This document shows positions 46,211 through 56,917 of a stretch of DNA of 64,000 nucleotides, piece after piece. Under the pieces are notes generated by a model that saw only the letters and a program-made list of their open reading frames with translations, ran no database searches and was not told the DNA's origin. The DNA is from Panulirus ornatus (lineage: Eukaryota > Arthropoda > Malacostraca > Decapoda > Palinuridae). Position 1 is the first letter of the stretch; each line of letters starts with the position of its first letter. A program made the position numbers and the translations under genes. Where the stretch lies: assembly GCF_036320965.1 (NCBI RefSeq), contig NC_092228.1, positions 20,788,503 to 20,852,502 of the forward strand, written 5' to 3'.

Positions 46211-47460
46211 CCCAGGGATATATACAGAAGATATATAAACAGAAAAGGGAGCCACGTGGGGAGTGCTCATCCTCCTCGAAGGCTCAGATTGGGGTGTCTA
46301 AATGTATGTGGATGTAACGAAGATGAGAAAAAAGAAGAGATAGGTAGTATCTTAGAGGAAAGAAACCTGGATGTTTTGGCTCTAAGTGAAATGAAGCTCA
46401 AGGGTAAAGGGGAAGAGTGGTTTAGGAATGTCTTGGGAGTAAAGTCAGGGGTTGGTGAGAGGACAAGAGCAAAGGAAGGAGTAGCACTACTCCTGAAACA
46501 GGAGTTGTGGGAGTATATGATAGAGTGTAAGAAAGTAAACTTTAGATTGACATGGGTAAAACTGAAAGTGGATGGAGAGAGATGGGTGATTATTGGGGCC
46601 TATGCACCTGGGCATGAGAAGAAAGATCATGAGAGGCAAGTGTTTTGAGAGCAGCTGGGTTATAGTGATGGGTGATTTGAATGCAAAGATGAGTCATGTA
46701 GCAGTTGAGGGAATAATTGGTGCATATGGGGTGTTTAGTGTTGTAAATGGAAATGGTGAGGAGCTTGCAGATTTGTGTGCTGAAAAAGGACTGGTGATTG
46801 GGAATACCTGGTTTAGAAAGACAGATATACATAAGTATACATATGTAAGCAGAAGAGATGGCTTGAGAGCGTTATTGGATTATGTGTTAACTGATAGGCA
46901 CGTGAAAGAGAGACTTTTGGATGTTAATGTACTGAGAGGTGCAACTGGAGGGATGTTTGATCATTATCTTGTGGAGGCGAAGGTGAAGATTTGTAGGGGT
47001 TTTCAGAAAAGAAGAGAGTGGTGAAAGTAAGTGAGCTTGGGAAGGAAACTTGTGTGAGGAAGTACCACGAGAGAGTGAGTGCAGAATGGAAAAAGGTGAG
47101 AGCAAAGGACGTACAGGGAGTGTGGGAGGAATGTTTAATTTGTTTATGGATGGGGTTGTTAGGGAGGTGAATGCAACAGTTTTAGAGAGGGGCAAGTATG
47201 CAGTCTGTTGTGGAAGAGAGAGCTTGGAAAGTAAGTCAGTTGTTGTTCGCTGATGATACAGCGCTGGTGGCTGATTCGGGTGAGAAACAGCAGAAACTGG
47301 TGACTGAGTTTGGTAAAGAGTGTGAAAGAAGAAAGCTGAGAGTAAATGTGAATAAGAGCAAGGTTATTAAGTACAGTAGGGTTGAGGGACAAGTCAACTG
47401 GGAGGCAGGTTTGAATGGAGAAAAACTGGAGGAAATGAAGTGTTTTAGATATCTGGGAGT
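46211..47460 (+). mobile_element. Family A RTE copy A19, internally deleted
   Basis: 5' UTR and an open endonuclease start (LALSEMKLKGKGEEW, WVIIGAYAPGHEKKDHERQVF up to 46648). GDLNAKMSHV, then a degraded SDH motif (FDHYLVEAKV) near 46960. A deletion near 47130 jumps from the linker to LFMDGVVREVNA. RT motif C (LLFADDTALVADS) follows, up to FRYLGV at 47460, where orientation switches. Confidence 0.88.
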
Positions 47461-47465
47461 GATAT

Positions 47466-47960
47466 TTTCTCACCCCAACTCTCATTTGCCCTCTTTTTCA
47501 CCTCTTGCACCTTTCTTGACCCCCTGCCTCTTTCTTTTATACATCTTCCACTCATTTGCATTATTTCCCTGCAAAAATTGTCCAAATGCCTCTCTCTTCT
47601 CTTTCACTAATAATCTTACTTCTTCATCCCACCACTCACTACCCTTTCTAATCTGCCCACCTCCCACGCTTCTCATGCCACAAGCATCTTTTGCGCAAGC
47701 CATCACTACTTCCCTAAATATATCCCATTCCTCCCCCACTCCCCTTACGTCCTCTGTTCTCACCTTTTTCCATCCTGTACTCAGTCTCTCCTGGTACTTC
47801 CTCACACAAGTGTCCTTCCCAAGCTCACTTCCTCCTACCACTCTTTTCACTCCAACATTCTCTCTTCTTTCCTGAAAACCTCTATAATTCTTCACCTTCG
47901 CCTCCACAAGATAATGATCAGACATCCCTCCAGTTGCACCTCTCAGCACATTAACATCCA
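47466..47960 (-). mobile_element. Family A RTE fragment A20: linker and end of endonuclease
   Basis: Minus strand open piece 47482-47994 with DVNVLRGATGGMSDHYLVEAKVK (SDH intact), KYQERLSTGWKKVR and EWWDEEVRLLVKEKREAF. It meets A19 head to tail in inverted orientation at 47461-47466. Confidence 0.85.
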
Positions 47961-48029
47961 AAACACACTCACACATATATGCCCATACATGCACATATAC
48001 ATATCAACATATACAAATATACATACATA

Positions 48030-48112
48030 TACGAATAAAGCGCATATGAACACGTACCTTCATAGAACATACAAACCTCCAACAGCCAAACCTCATATGC
48101 ACTTTATTCGTA
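48030..48112. repeat. 20-bp inverted repeat (hairpin)
   Basis: TACGAATAAAGCGCATATGA at 48030-48049 pairs with TCATATGCACTTTATTCGTA at 48093-48112 at 19 of 20 positions, with a 43-nt loop. Confidence 0.85.
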
Positions 48113-48344
48113 TTTATATACCTCCGCATTGTACAGTTAGGTTTAGTAAAATGCTATCTGCTGGCTATGTGCGCCTGTTGGCAAATAACCAGCGTAGATC
48201 CCGTTGCTCACCAATGTGAGACGAAGGGTATTCGAGTACATAGTATTCGAAGTTATTTCCTATTACCCAGGCCCACAGCCTAGTGGTTAGCATTCCCTCC
48301 TCTTGCACAGGGGTCCTGGGTTCGATCCTGACTGTTGGAGGTTT
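48073..48344 (+). mobile_element. tRNA-derived SINE-like element with fold-back ends
   Basis: 48271-48340 looks like a tRNA-type Pol III promoter: A box-like TAGTGGTTAGC at 48281-48291 and B box GGTTCGATCC at 48319-48328, with a normal spacing of about 27 nt. The segment is bounded by a perfect 13-bp inverted repeat, AAACCTCCAACAG at 48073-48085 and CTGTTGGAGGTTT at 48332-48344. The part at 48120-48240 is not recognised. It sits between TA-rich sequence and the 3' UTR of copy A21. Confidence 0.65.
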
Positions 48345-49120
48345 TTATATACATATACACACTTGTACATATTCATACTTGCTTGCCTTCATCCATTCCT
48401 TGCGCTACCCTACCCCACAGGAAACAGCATCGCTATGCCCTACTTCAGCGAGGTAGTGCCAGGAATATAAACAAAGGTCACATTTGTTCACACTGAGTCT
48501 CTAGCTGGCATGCGTAATGCACTGAAACTACAGTTCCCTATCCACATCCAGGCCCCATAGACCTTTCCTTGGTTTACCCAGGTACTTCAAATGCCCCGGT
48601 TCAGTCCATTGACAGTACGTCAACTCCAGTATGCCACATCCTTCCAATTCACTTTATTTTTGCACCCCTTTCACCCTCCTGTATGTTCAGGACCCGATCG
48701 CTCAAAATCTTTTTCACTCTCTCCTTCCGCTCCACCTCCAACATATAGATGTTCTTAGCCAATCTTTCCTTATTCATTCTCTTCTCTCCACATGTCCAAA
48801 CCATTTCAACACACCCTCTTCTGCCCTCTCAACTACACTTAATATTTCCATACATTTCTCTTACCCTTTCATTACTTACTTGATCTAACCACCTCACTCC
48901 ACATGTCCTCAAACATTTCATTTGAAATACATCCACCCTCCTCCGTACAACCCTATCCATAGGCCATGCCTTGCAACCATATAATATTTCTGGAACTAAT
49001 ATTCCTTCAAACATACCTATTTTTGCTCTCCGAGATAAAGTTCTCTCTTTCCACACATTCTTCATCACTCCCAGAACCTTCGACCCTTCCCCGACCCTGT
49101 GACTTACTTCCACTTCCATG
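48345..49120 (-). mobile_element. Old family A-like RTE copy A21: 3' UTR and C-terminal domain
   Basis: Minus strand. The 3' UTR is of the older type (GCGAGGTAGTGCCAGG at 48449) and the C-terminal domain is diverged ([19 protein letters not shown], open within 48829-49284). It ends at the RT/C-terminal border near 49120, fused to plus-strand copy A22 at CCATGGTGAG. Confidence 0.8.
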
Positions 49121-50526
49121 GTGAGAGTAAGTGAGCTTGGAAAGGGGATTTGTGTGAGGAAGTACCAGGAGAGATTGAGTGTAATATGGCAAAAGGTGAT
49201 AGCAAATGACGTGAGGGGAGTGGGTGAGGAATGGGATGTATTTAGGGAAGCACTAATGGCATCAGCAAGAGATGCATGTGACAAGAGAAAGGTAGGAGGT
49301 GGGCAGATTAGAAAGGATGGAATGGAGGAGTAAAGTTGTTAGTGAAGGAAAAAAGATAGGCGTTTGGACAATCCTTGCAAGGAAGGAGTGCAAATGACCA
49401 GGACATATATTTGAGAAAGTGGCAGGAGGTCAAGAGGAAGGTGCATGAGAAGAAAAAGAGAGTAAATGATTGTTAGGCTGAGAGAGTATCATTCAACTTT
49501 AGGGAGAATAAAAAAATGCTTTGGTAGGAGGTAAGTAACATGTGTAAGACAAGAGAACAAATGGGAATATCGGTGAAGGGGGAGAAGTAGTAACGATGAC
49601 ATGAGGAGGAGATGAAGTGAATATTTTGAAGGTTTGCTGAATGTGTTTGATGATAGAATGGCAGATGTAGGGTGTTTTGGTCAGGATAGTGTGCGAAGTG
49701 AGAGAGTCAGGGAAGGTGGTTCGAGTCACTGGGTGGGGGAGAGGTTGAAGGTTCCGGGGGGTGATGAAGAATGTGTGGAAAGAGAGAATGTTATTCTTGG
49801 AGAGCAAAATGGGCATGTCTGAAAGAACAGTAGTTCCAACATCATATGGTTGCAAGGCATGGGTGATAGACAGGGTTGTGCGCAGGTTGGGGGATGTGTT
49901 GGAAATGAATGTTTGAGGACAATATGTGAAGTGGTTTGATTAAGTAATGAAAGCATGAGAGATGTGTGGTAAACAAAAAAAAGAGTGTGGTTGTGAGAGC
50001 ACAAGAGGATGTGTTGACATGGCTTGGAGATATGGAGAAAATGAGGAAAGGTTGACAAAGAGATATATTGTCAGAAGTGGAGGGAACAAGAAGTGGGAGA
50101 CCAAACAGAAGGTGGAGGGATGGTGAAAAAGATTTTGAGTGATCGAGGCCTAAACATGCAGGAGGGTGAAAGGTGTGCACGGAATAGAGTAAATTGAAAC
50201 AATGTAGTATATTGGGGTCACCATGCTATTAATGGAATGAACCAGGGCATGTGAAATGTCTGTAGTAAGCCATGGAAAGGTCTCTGGAGCCTGAATATTG
50301 ATAGGGAGTTATGGTTTTGAAGCATTGCACAAGACAGCTAGAGAATAGATGTAAGCGGATGTGGCCCTTCTTCACATGTTCCCTGGCGCTATTTTGTTGA
50401 TGCAGGGAATGGCGATGGCGTTTTCTGTTGGGCATGGTAATATCGGGAATGGACAAAGGCGATCAAGTATGAATATATGCATGTGTATATATGCATATGT
50501 GTATATATGTATATTTGTATATGTGT
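49121..50526 (+). mobile_element. Old family A-like RTE copy A22, internally deleted
   Basis: Linker (VRVSELGKGICVRKYQERL, open at 49118-49333) to VRSERVREG at 49710, then a deletion of all RT to the C-terminal domain (49725-50215) and the 3' UTR (GACAGCTAGAGAATAG at 50333). It ends in TA-rich sequence at 50526. Confidence 0.8.
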
Positions 50527-50763
50527 ACTTGTTATCACCTCCCCATTAGCCCCCTTCACTGATGTTCCCATTTATTCCCTTGTCTTACTTTATTTACCTC
50601 CTTCCAAAAGATCTTTTTATTCTCCTTAAAATTTAATGAGAGAGTATCATTAAATTTTAGGGAGGATAAAAAGATGTTTTGGAAGGAGGTAAATAAAGTG
50701 CATAAGACAAGGGAACAAATGGGAACTTCAGTGAAGGGGGCTAATGAGGAGGTGATAACAAGT
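50527..50763. repeat. Long near-perfect hairpin at the 5' end of copy A23
   Basis: 50527-50638 is the reverse complement of 50648-50763 except for a few differences, with a loop of only 9 nt. Both arms are linker sequence of family A (NKVHKTREQMGTSVKG region). Confidence 0.92.
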
Positions 50764-52750
50764 AGTGGTGATGTGAGAAGGAGATGGAGTGAGTATTTTG
50801 AAGGTTTGTTGAATAAGTTTGATAAAAAAGAGGCAGATATACAGTGTTTTGGTCGAGGTGGTGTGCAAAGTGAGAGGGTTAGGGAGAATGATTTGGTAAA
50901 CAGAGAAGAGGTGGTAAAAGCTTTGCGGAAGATGAAAGCCGGCAAGGCATCGGGTTTGGATGGTATTGCAGTGGAATTTATTAAAAAAGGGGTGACTGTA
51001 TTGTTGACTGGTTGGTAAGGTTATTTAATGTAAGTATGACTCATGGTGAGGTGCCTGAGGATTGGCGGAATGCTTGCATAGTGCCGTTGTACAAAGGCAA
51101 AGGGGATAGAAGTGAGTGCTCAAATTACAAAGATATAAGTTTGTTGAGTATTCCTGGGAAATTATATGGGAGAGTATTGATTGAGAGGGCTAAGGCATGT
51201 ACAGAGCATCAGACTAGGGAAGAGCAGTGTGGTTTCAGAAGTGGTAGAGGATGTGTGGATCAGGTGTTTGCTTTGAAGAATGTATGTGAGAAATACTTAG
51301 AAAAGCAAATGGATTTGTATGTAGCATTTATGGATCTGGAGAAGGCATATGATAGAGTTGATAGAGATGCTCTGTGGAAGGTATTAAGAATATATGGTGT
51401 GGGAGGCAAGTTGTTAGAAGCAGTGAAAAGTTTTTATCGAGGATGTAAGGCATGTGTACGTGTAGGAAGAGAGGAAAGTGATTGGTTCTCAGTGAATGTT
51501 GGTTTGCGGCAGGGGTGTGTGATGTCTCCATGGTTGTTTAATTTGTTTATGCATGGGGTTGTTAGGGAGGTGAATGCAAGAGTTTTGGAAAGAGGGCAAG
51601 TATGCAGTCTGTTGTGGATGAGAGAGCTTGGGAAGTGAGTCAGTTGTTGTTCGCTGATGATACAGCGCTGGTGGCTGATTCGGGTGAGAAACTGCAGAAG
51701 CTGGTGACTGAATTTGGTAAAGTGTGTGAAAGAAGAAAGCTGAAAGTAAATGTGAATAAGAGCAAGGTTATAAGGTACAGTAGGGTTGAGGGACAAGTCA
51801 ATTGGGAAGTAAGTTTGAATGGAGAAAAACTGGAGGAATTGAGGTGTTTTAGATGTCTGGGAGTGGATTTGGCAGCGGATGGAACCATGGAAGCAGAAGT
51901 GAATCATAGGATGGGGGAGGGGGCGAAAGTTCTGGGAGCGTTGAAAAATGTGTGGAAGACGAGAACCTTATCTTGGAAAGCAAAAATGGGTATGTTTGAA
52001 GGAATAGTGGTTCCAACAATGATATACAGTTGTGAGGCGTGGGCTATAGATAGAGTTGTGCGGAGAAAGGGTGGATGTGCTGGAAATGAGATGTTTGAGG
52101 ACAATATGTGGTATGAGGTGGTTTGATCAAGTAAGTAATGAAAGGGTAAGAGAGATGTGTGGTAATAAAAAGAGTGTGGTTGAGAGAGCAGAAGAGGGTG
52201 TTTTGAAATGGTTTGGTCACATGGAGAGAATGAGTGAAGAAAGATTGACAAAGAGGATATATGTGTCAGAGGTGGAGGGAATGAGGAGAAGTGGAAGACC
52301 AAATTGGAGGTGGAAAGATGGAGTGAAAAAGATTTTCAGTGATCGGGGCCTGAACATGCAGGAGGGTGAAAGGCGTACAAGGAGTGAATTGGAACGATGT
52401 GGTATACCAGGGTTGACGTGCTGTCAATGGATTGAAGCAGGGCATGTGAAGCGTCTGGGGTAAACCATGGAAAGTTCTGTGGGGCCTGGATGTGGAAAGG
52501 GAGCTGTGGTTTTGGTGCATTATACATGACAGCTAGAGACTGAGTATGAACGAATGTGGCCTTTGTTGTCTTTTCCTATCGCTACCTTGCGCACATGCGG
52601 GGGGAGGGGGGGGTGTCATTTCATGTGTGGCGGGGTGGCAATGGAAATTAATAAAGGCAGACAGTATGAATTATGTACATGTGTATACATGTATGTCTGT
52701 GTATGTATGTATGTATATATATGTATATATATGTATACAGCCCTAGGGAT
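50639..52750 (+). mobile_element. Family A RTE copy A23: RT to 3' UTR
   Basis: Plus strand with open pieces 50674-51018, 51012-51638, 51602-52126 and 52056-52463 that overlap by small frameshifts; RT motifs A, B and C (LLFADDTALVADS) and the C-terminal domain are all visible. Long 3' UTR to 52745 (CGCTACCTTGCGCACATGCGG internal module), but the terminal tail is missing: at 52751 the minus-strand copy A24 begins. The 5' end is inverted (see the hairpin). Confidence 0.9.
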
Positions 52751-53637
52751 CTATAGCCCACGCCTCGCAACCATATAACATTGTTGGAACCACTATTCCT
52801 TCAAACATACCCATTTTTGCTTTCTGACATAATGTTCTCGCCTTCCACACATTTTTCAAAGCTCCCCCACAATGTGACTCACTTCCGCTTCCATGGTTCC
52901 GTCCGCAGCCAAATCCACTCCCAGATATCTGAAACACTTCACTTCCTCCAGTTTTTCTCCACTCAAACTTACCTCCCAATTGACTTGTCCCTCAACCCCA
53001 CTGTACCTAATAACCTTGCTCTTATTCACATTTATTCTCAGCTTTCTTCTTTCACACACTTTACCAAACTCAGTCACCAGCTTCTGCAGTTTCTCACCCG
53101 AATCAGCCACCAGCGCTGTATCATCAGCGAACAACTGACTCACTTCCCAAGCCCTCTCATCTGCAACAGACTGCATACTTGCCTCTCTCTCCAAAACTCT
53201 TGCATTCACCTCCCTAACAACCCGTCATCTATGAACAAATTAAACAACCATGGAGACATCACGCACCCCAGCCGCAAACCGACATTCACTGAGAACCAAT
53301 CACTTTCCTCTCTTCCTACTCGTACACATGCCTTACATTCTTGGTAAAAATTTTCACTGTTTCTCGCAACTTGGCCTCCCACACCGTATATTCTTAATAC
53401 TTTCCACAGAGCATCTCCATCAACTCCATGCCTTCTCCAGATTCATAAATGCTATATACAAATCTATTTGTTTTTCTAAGTATTTCTCACATACATTCTT
53501 CAAAGCCAAAACCTGATCCACACATCCTCTACCACTTCTGAAACCACACTGTTCTTCCCTAATCTGATGCTCTGTACATACCTTCACCCTCTCAATCAAC
53601 ACCCTCCCATATAATTTCCCAGGAATACTAAACAAAC

Positions 53638-54110
53638 TTTTTTTTTTTTTTTTTTTTTTTTTATACTTTGTCGCTGTCTCCCGCGTTTGCGAGGTAGCGC
53701 AAGGAAACAGACGAAAGAAATGGCCCCCCCCCCCCCCATACACATGTACATACACACGTCCACACACGCAAATATACATACCTACACAGCTTTCCATGGT
53801 TTACCCCAGACGCTTCACATGCCTTGATTCAATCCACTGACAGCACGTCAACCCCTGTATACCACATCGCTCCAATTCACTCTATTCCTTGCCCTCCTTT
53901 CACCCTCCTGCATGTTCAGGCCCCGATCACACAAAATCTTTTTCACTCCATCTTTCCACCTCCAATTTGGTCTCCCTCTTCTCCTCGTTCCCTCCACCTC
54001 CGACACATATATCCTCTTGGTCAATCTTTCCTCACTCATTCTCTCCATGTGCCCAAACCATTTCAAAACACCCTCTTCTGCTCTCTCAACCACGCTCTTT
54101 TTATTTCCAC
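53638..54110 (-). mobile_element. Family A copy, short-3'-UTR subfamily, nested in A24
   Basis: A 473-bp fragment: T run (53638-53662), tail, short 3' UTR and C-terminal domain to MCGNKKS. The hexamer ACAAAC flanks it at 53632-53637 and 54111-54116. The host reading on both sides (LFSIPGK and SNYRVIS) is contiguous in uninterrupted copies. Confidence 0.92.
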
Positions 54111-54558
54111 ACAAACTTATAACTCTGTAATTTGAACACTCACCTTTATCCCCTTTGCCTTTGTACAATGGTACTATGAATGCATTCCGCCAATCCTCAG
54201 GCACTTCACCATGAGCCATAAATACACTGAATATCCTCACCAACCAGTCAACAACACAGTCACCCCCCTTTTTTAAAATTTCCAGGGCAATACCATCCAA
54301 ACCCGCCGCCTTCCCGGTTTTCATCTTCCGCAAAGCTTTCACTACCTCTTCTCTGTTTACAAAACCATTTTCCCTGACCCTCTCACTTCGCACACCACCT
54401 CGGCCAAAACACCCTATATCTGCCACTCTGTCATCTAACACATTCAACAAACCTTCAAAATACTCACTCCATCTCCTTCTCACAACACCACTACTTGTTA
54501 TTACCTCCCCATTAGCCCCCTTCACCAATGTCCCCATTTGTTCTCTTGTCTTACGCAC
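53848..54558 (-). pseudogene. Chimeric open frame: A24 RT fingers fused to nested C-terminus
   Basis: 236 codons. The first part is A24 (KAAGLDGIALEILKKGGD, IVPLYKGKGDKGECSNYRVIS). It passes directly into [25 protein letters not shown] of the nested copy and ends at the usual C-terminal VVYRG. RT palm is skipped. It resembles the fused frame at 24082-25119 in design but was formed by a different insertion. Confidence 0.85.
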
Positions 54559-55913
54559 TTTTTTTTTACCTCTTTCTAAAACACCTTTTTATTCTCCCTA
54601 CAATTTAATGATGCTCTCTCACCACAACTCTCATTTGCCCTCTTTTTCACCTGTTGCACCTTTCTCTTGACCTCATGCCTCGTTCTTTTATACATCTTCA
54701 AGTCAATTGCACTATTTCCCTGCAAAACTCGTCCAAATGCCTCTCTCTTCTCTTTCACTGATCATCTTACTTCTTCGTCCCACCACTCACTACCCTTTCT
54801 AATCTGCCCTACCTCCCACGCTTCTCATGCCACAGGCATCTTTTGCGCAAGCCATCTCTGCTTCCCTAAATAAATCCCATTCCTTCCCACACTCCCCTTT
54901 CGCCCTTTGCTCTCACCTTTTTCCATTCTGCACTCAGTCTCTCGTGGTACTTCCTCACACAAGTCTCCTTCCTAAGCTCACTTACTCTCCCCACTTATTC
55001 ACCCTAACATTCTCTCTTCTTTTCTGAAAACCTCTACAAATCTTCACCTTCGACTTCACAAGAGAATGATCAGACTTCCCTCCAGTTGCACCTCTCAGCA
55101 CATTAACATCCAAAAGTCTCTCTTTCACGCGCCCATCAATTAACACGTAATCCAATAACGTTCTCTGGCTATCTCTCCTACTTACATACGTATTCTTATG
55201 TATCTCTCTCTTTTTGAATCAGGTATTCCCAATCACCAGTCCTTTTTCAGCACACAAACCTACAAGTTCTTCACCATTTCCATTTACAACACTAAACACC
55301 CCATATACACCAATTATTCCCTTAACTGCTACATTACTCACCTTGGCATTCAAATCACCTATCACTATAACCCGGTCTCGTGCATCAAAACTGCGAACAC
55401 ACTCAGTTGCTCCCAAAACACTTGCCTCTCATGATCTTTCTTCTCATGTCCAGGTGCATAGGCACCAATAATCACCCATCTCTCTCCATCCACTTTCAGT
55501 TTTACCATTATCAATCTAGAGTTTACTTTCTTACACTTTATCACATACTCCCACAACTTCTGTTTCAGGAGTAGTGCTACTCCTACCTTTGCTCTTCTCC
55601 TCTCGCTAACCCCTGACTTTACTACTAAAAGATTCCCAAACCACTCTTCCCCTTTACCTTTGAGCTTTGTTTCACTCAGAGCCAAAACATCCAGGTTCCT
55701 TTCCTCAAACATACTATCTATCTCTCCCTTTTCTCATCTTGGTAACATTCACACACATTTAGACACCGCAATCTGAGCATTCGAGGAGAATGAGCACTCC
55801 CCGCGTGACTCCTTCTTCTGTTTCCCCATTTAGAAAGTTAAAATACTAAGAGGGGAGGGTTTCTAGACCCCGGCTCCCGTCCACTTTACTCGCTTTGTAC
55901 GACACGCGGGTCG

Positions 55914-56608
55914 CACTTGCCCGTCTCAGCTCACAACGACAAAATAACCTGCCACCTTACATGACACGGAAAGTACGCCTGTAAACATCACCACTGTAGA
56001 AACATACAGGGCCAATGACAGCAGCCCCCGCCATGACCAGACAAAAAAAAAACGGGAGCCAAATATTGTTCTACCCGTTTAAAAGTCATGTTTATTTGAT
56101 CAGAATCTAATCTTTTTTCCCCAGTTGCTGAGAGCCGGCAGTTAATATTACCACTTGTCCCCATCTTAACTATTAGTGGAGATTCCTGTAACATCTTGAA
56201 TGCCAGAGACCATCACAAATAACACGGGAAATGTCTCTTGTGAAGAAAAAATATCCTATTTTTCTCTGTTTTCCTTTTTCTTCATCTTCTTCCCAATGGC
56301 CATTCAGATTCAACGGCCGGAAATGAATGAAAAATCAACAGCCCGTCGACGACACTGGTAGCGCTGCCAGACGTTACGAAGAAGCGAATGACAAGATCTT
56401 CCTGCCATATTTCACAACCAAACAAAACAGTTCATTTATTTCCCCACAAGATAAACGTTCCCCTCAGCCAACATCTGAGGATACGCTCGGGGTCAACATA
56501 TCCGCGGGAACGGCAATAATTTGTCGTCGAGTTCTTGGCTCACAAGAGGCCAAACCTGGCAACGCTTGCAGTACAAAAAACATTATGATAGCGACCCCAT
56601 CTTAATCA
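55914..56608. other. Unique, CpG-richer sequence; possible promoter region
   Basis: In contrast to the rest of the window this stretch has frequent CpG (for example CCCGTCGACGACACTGG at 56341 and CGCTGCCAGACGTTACG at 56361) and no match to the LINE copies. GCCGGAAATG at 56315 resembles an ETS-type site. A candidate first exon lies at 55961-56034 on the minus strand. A noisy second version is at 60345-61070. Confidence 0.45.
55961..56034 (-). CDS. Candidate first coding exon (unidentified gene)
   Basis: On the minus strand an ATG at 56034 in GTCATGGCGG context opens MAGAAVIGPVCFYSGDVYRRTF and reaches a splice donor CAT|GTAAGG at 55961/55960, in phase 2; reading on gives a stop at once. I do not recognise the protein. 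Support is only the ATG context, the donor and the CpG-rich surroundings; the second version at about 60470 is too noisy to serve as an independent test. Copy A24 would lie in the intron. Confidence 0.25.
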
Positions 56609-56627
56609 TACTCTTGTATATATATAT

Positions 56628-56694
<67 letters not shown>

Positions 56695-56825
56695 TATATT
56701 TTTTTTTTTTTTCAAACTATTCGCCATTTCCCGCGTTAGCGAGGTAGCGTTAAGAACAGAGAACTGGGCCACTGAGGGAATATCCTCACCTGGCCCCCTT
56801 CTCTGTTCCTTCTTTTGGAAAATTA

Positions 56826-56912
<87 letters not shown>

Positions 56913-56917
56913 TTTTT
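56609..56917 (-). repeat. (TA)n, truncated SINE, (TA)n and T run
   Basis: TA tract 56609-56700 and T run to 56712. Reversed SINE 56713-56826 (TTCGCCATTTCCCGCGTTAG to TTCCTTCTTTTGG, cut at the internal A run). TA tract 56834-56895 and T run to 56917. Confidence 0.9.

Larger units (their letters stand above)
39200..46719 (+). repeat. 3760-bp tandem segmental duplication (two units)
   Basis: Every landmark from 39200 to 42959 recurs 3760 bp later. Examples: the frames ending 40820 and 44580, 41701 and 45461, 42148 and 45908; the TGA at 39471 and 43231. Differences are few. The junction lies in GTTGAGGGAATAATTGGT, which is shared by A16, A18 and A19. Confidence 0.95.
52751..55913 (-). mobile_element. 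Family A RTE copy A24: C-terminal domain to 5' UTR
   Basis: Minus strand. From YGCEAWAID (52755) through RT (52856-53209 with LFADDTALVADS; 53420-53636), interrupted by a nested insertion at 53638-54110, on through the fingers and linker (54116-54758), endonuclease (55219-55712; LALSETKLKGKGEEW, VIGDLNAKVSNV) and 5' UTR to about 55913. 3' truncated; frames broken. Confidence 0.88.

Noticed and set aside
48140..48240. Second tRNA-like gene in the segment before the A and B boxes
   Set aside because: No cloverleaf could be drawn and no B box is present; only 48271-48340 has both boxes.
48271..48343. Functional tRNA gene
   Set aside because: Although A and B box-like words are present, no acceptor stem pairing or anticodon arm is convincing; a SINE head fits better.
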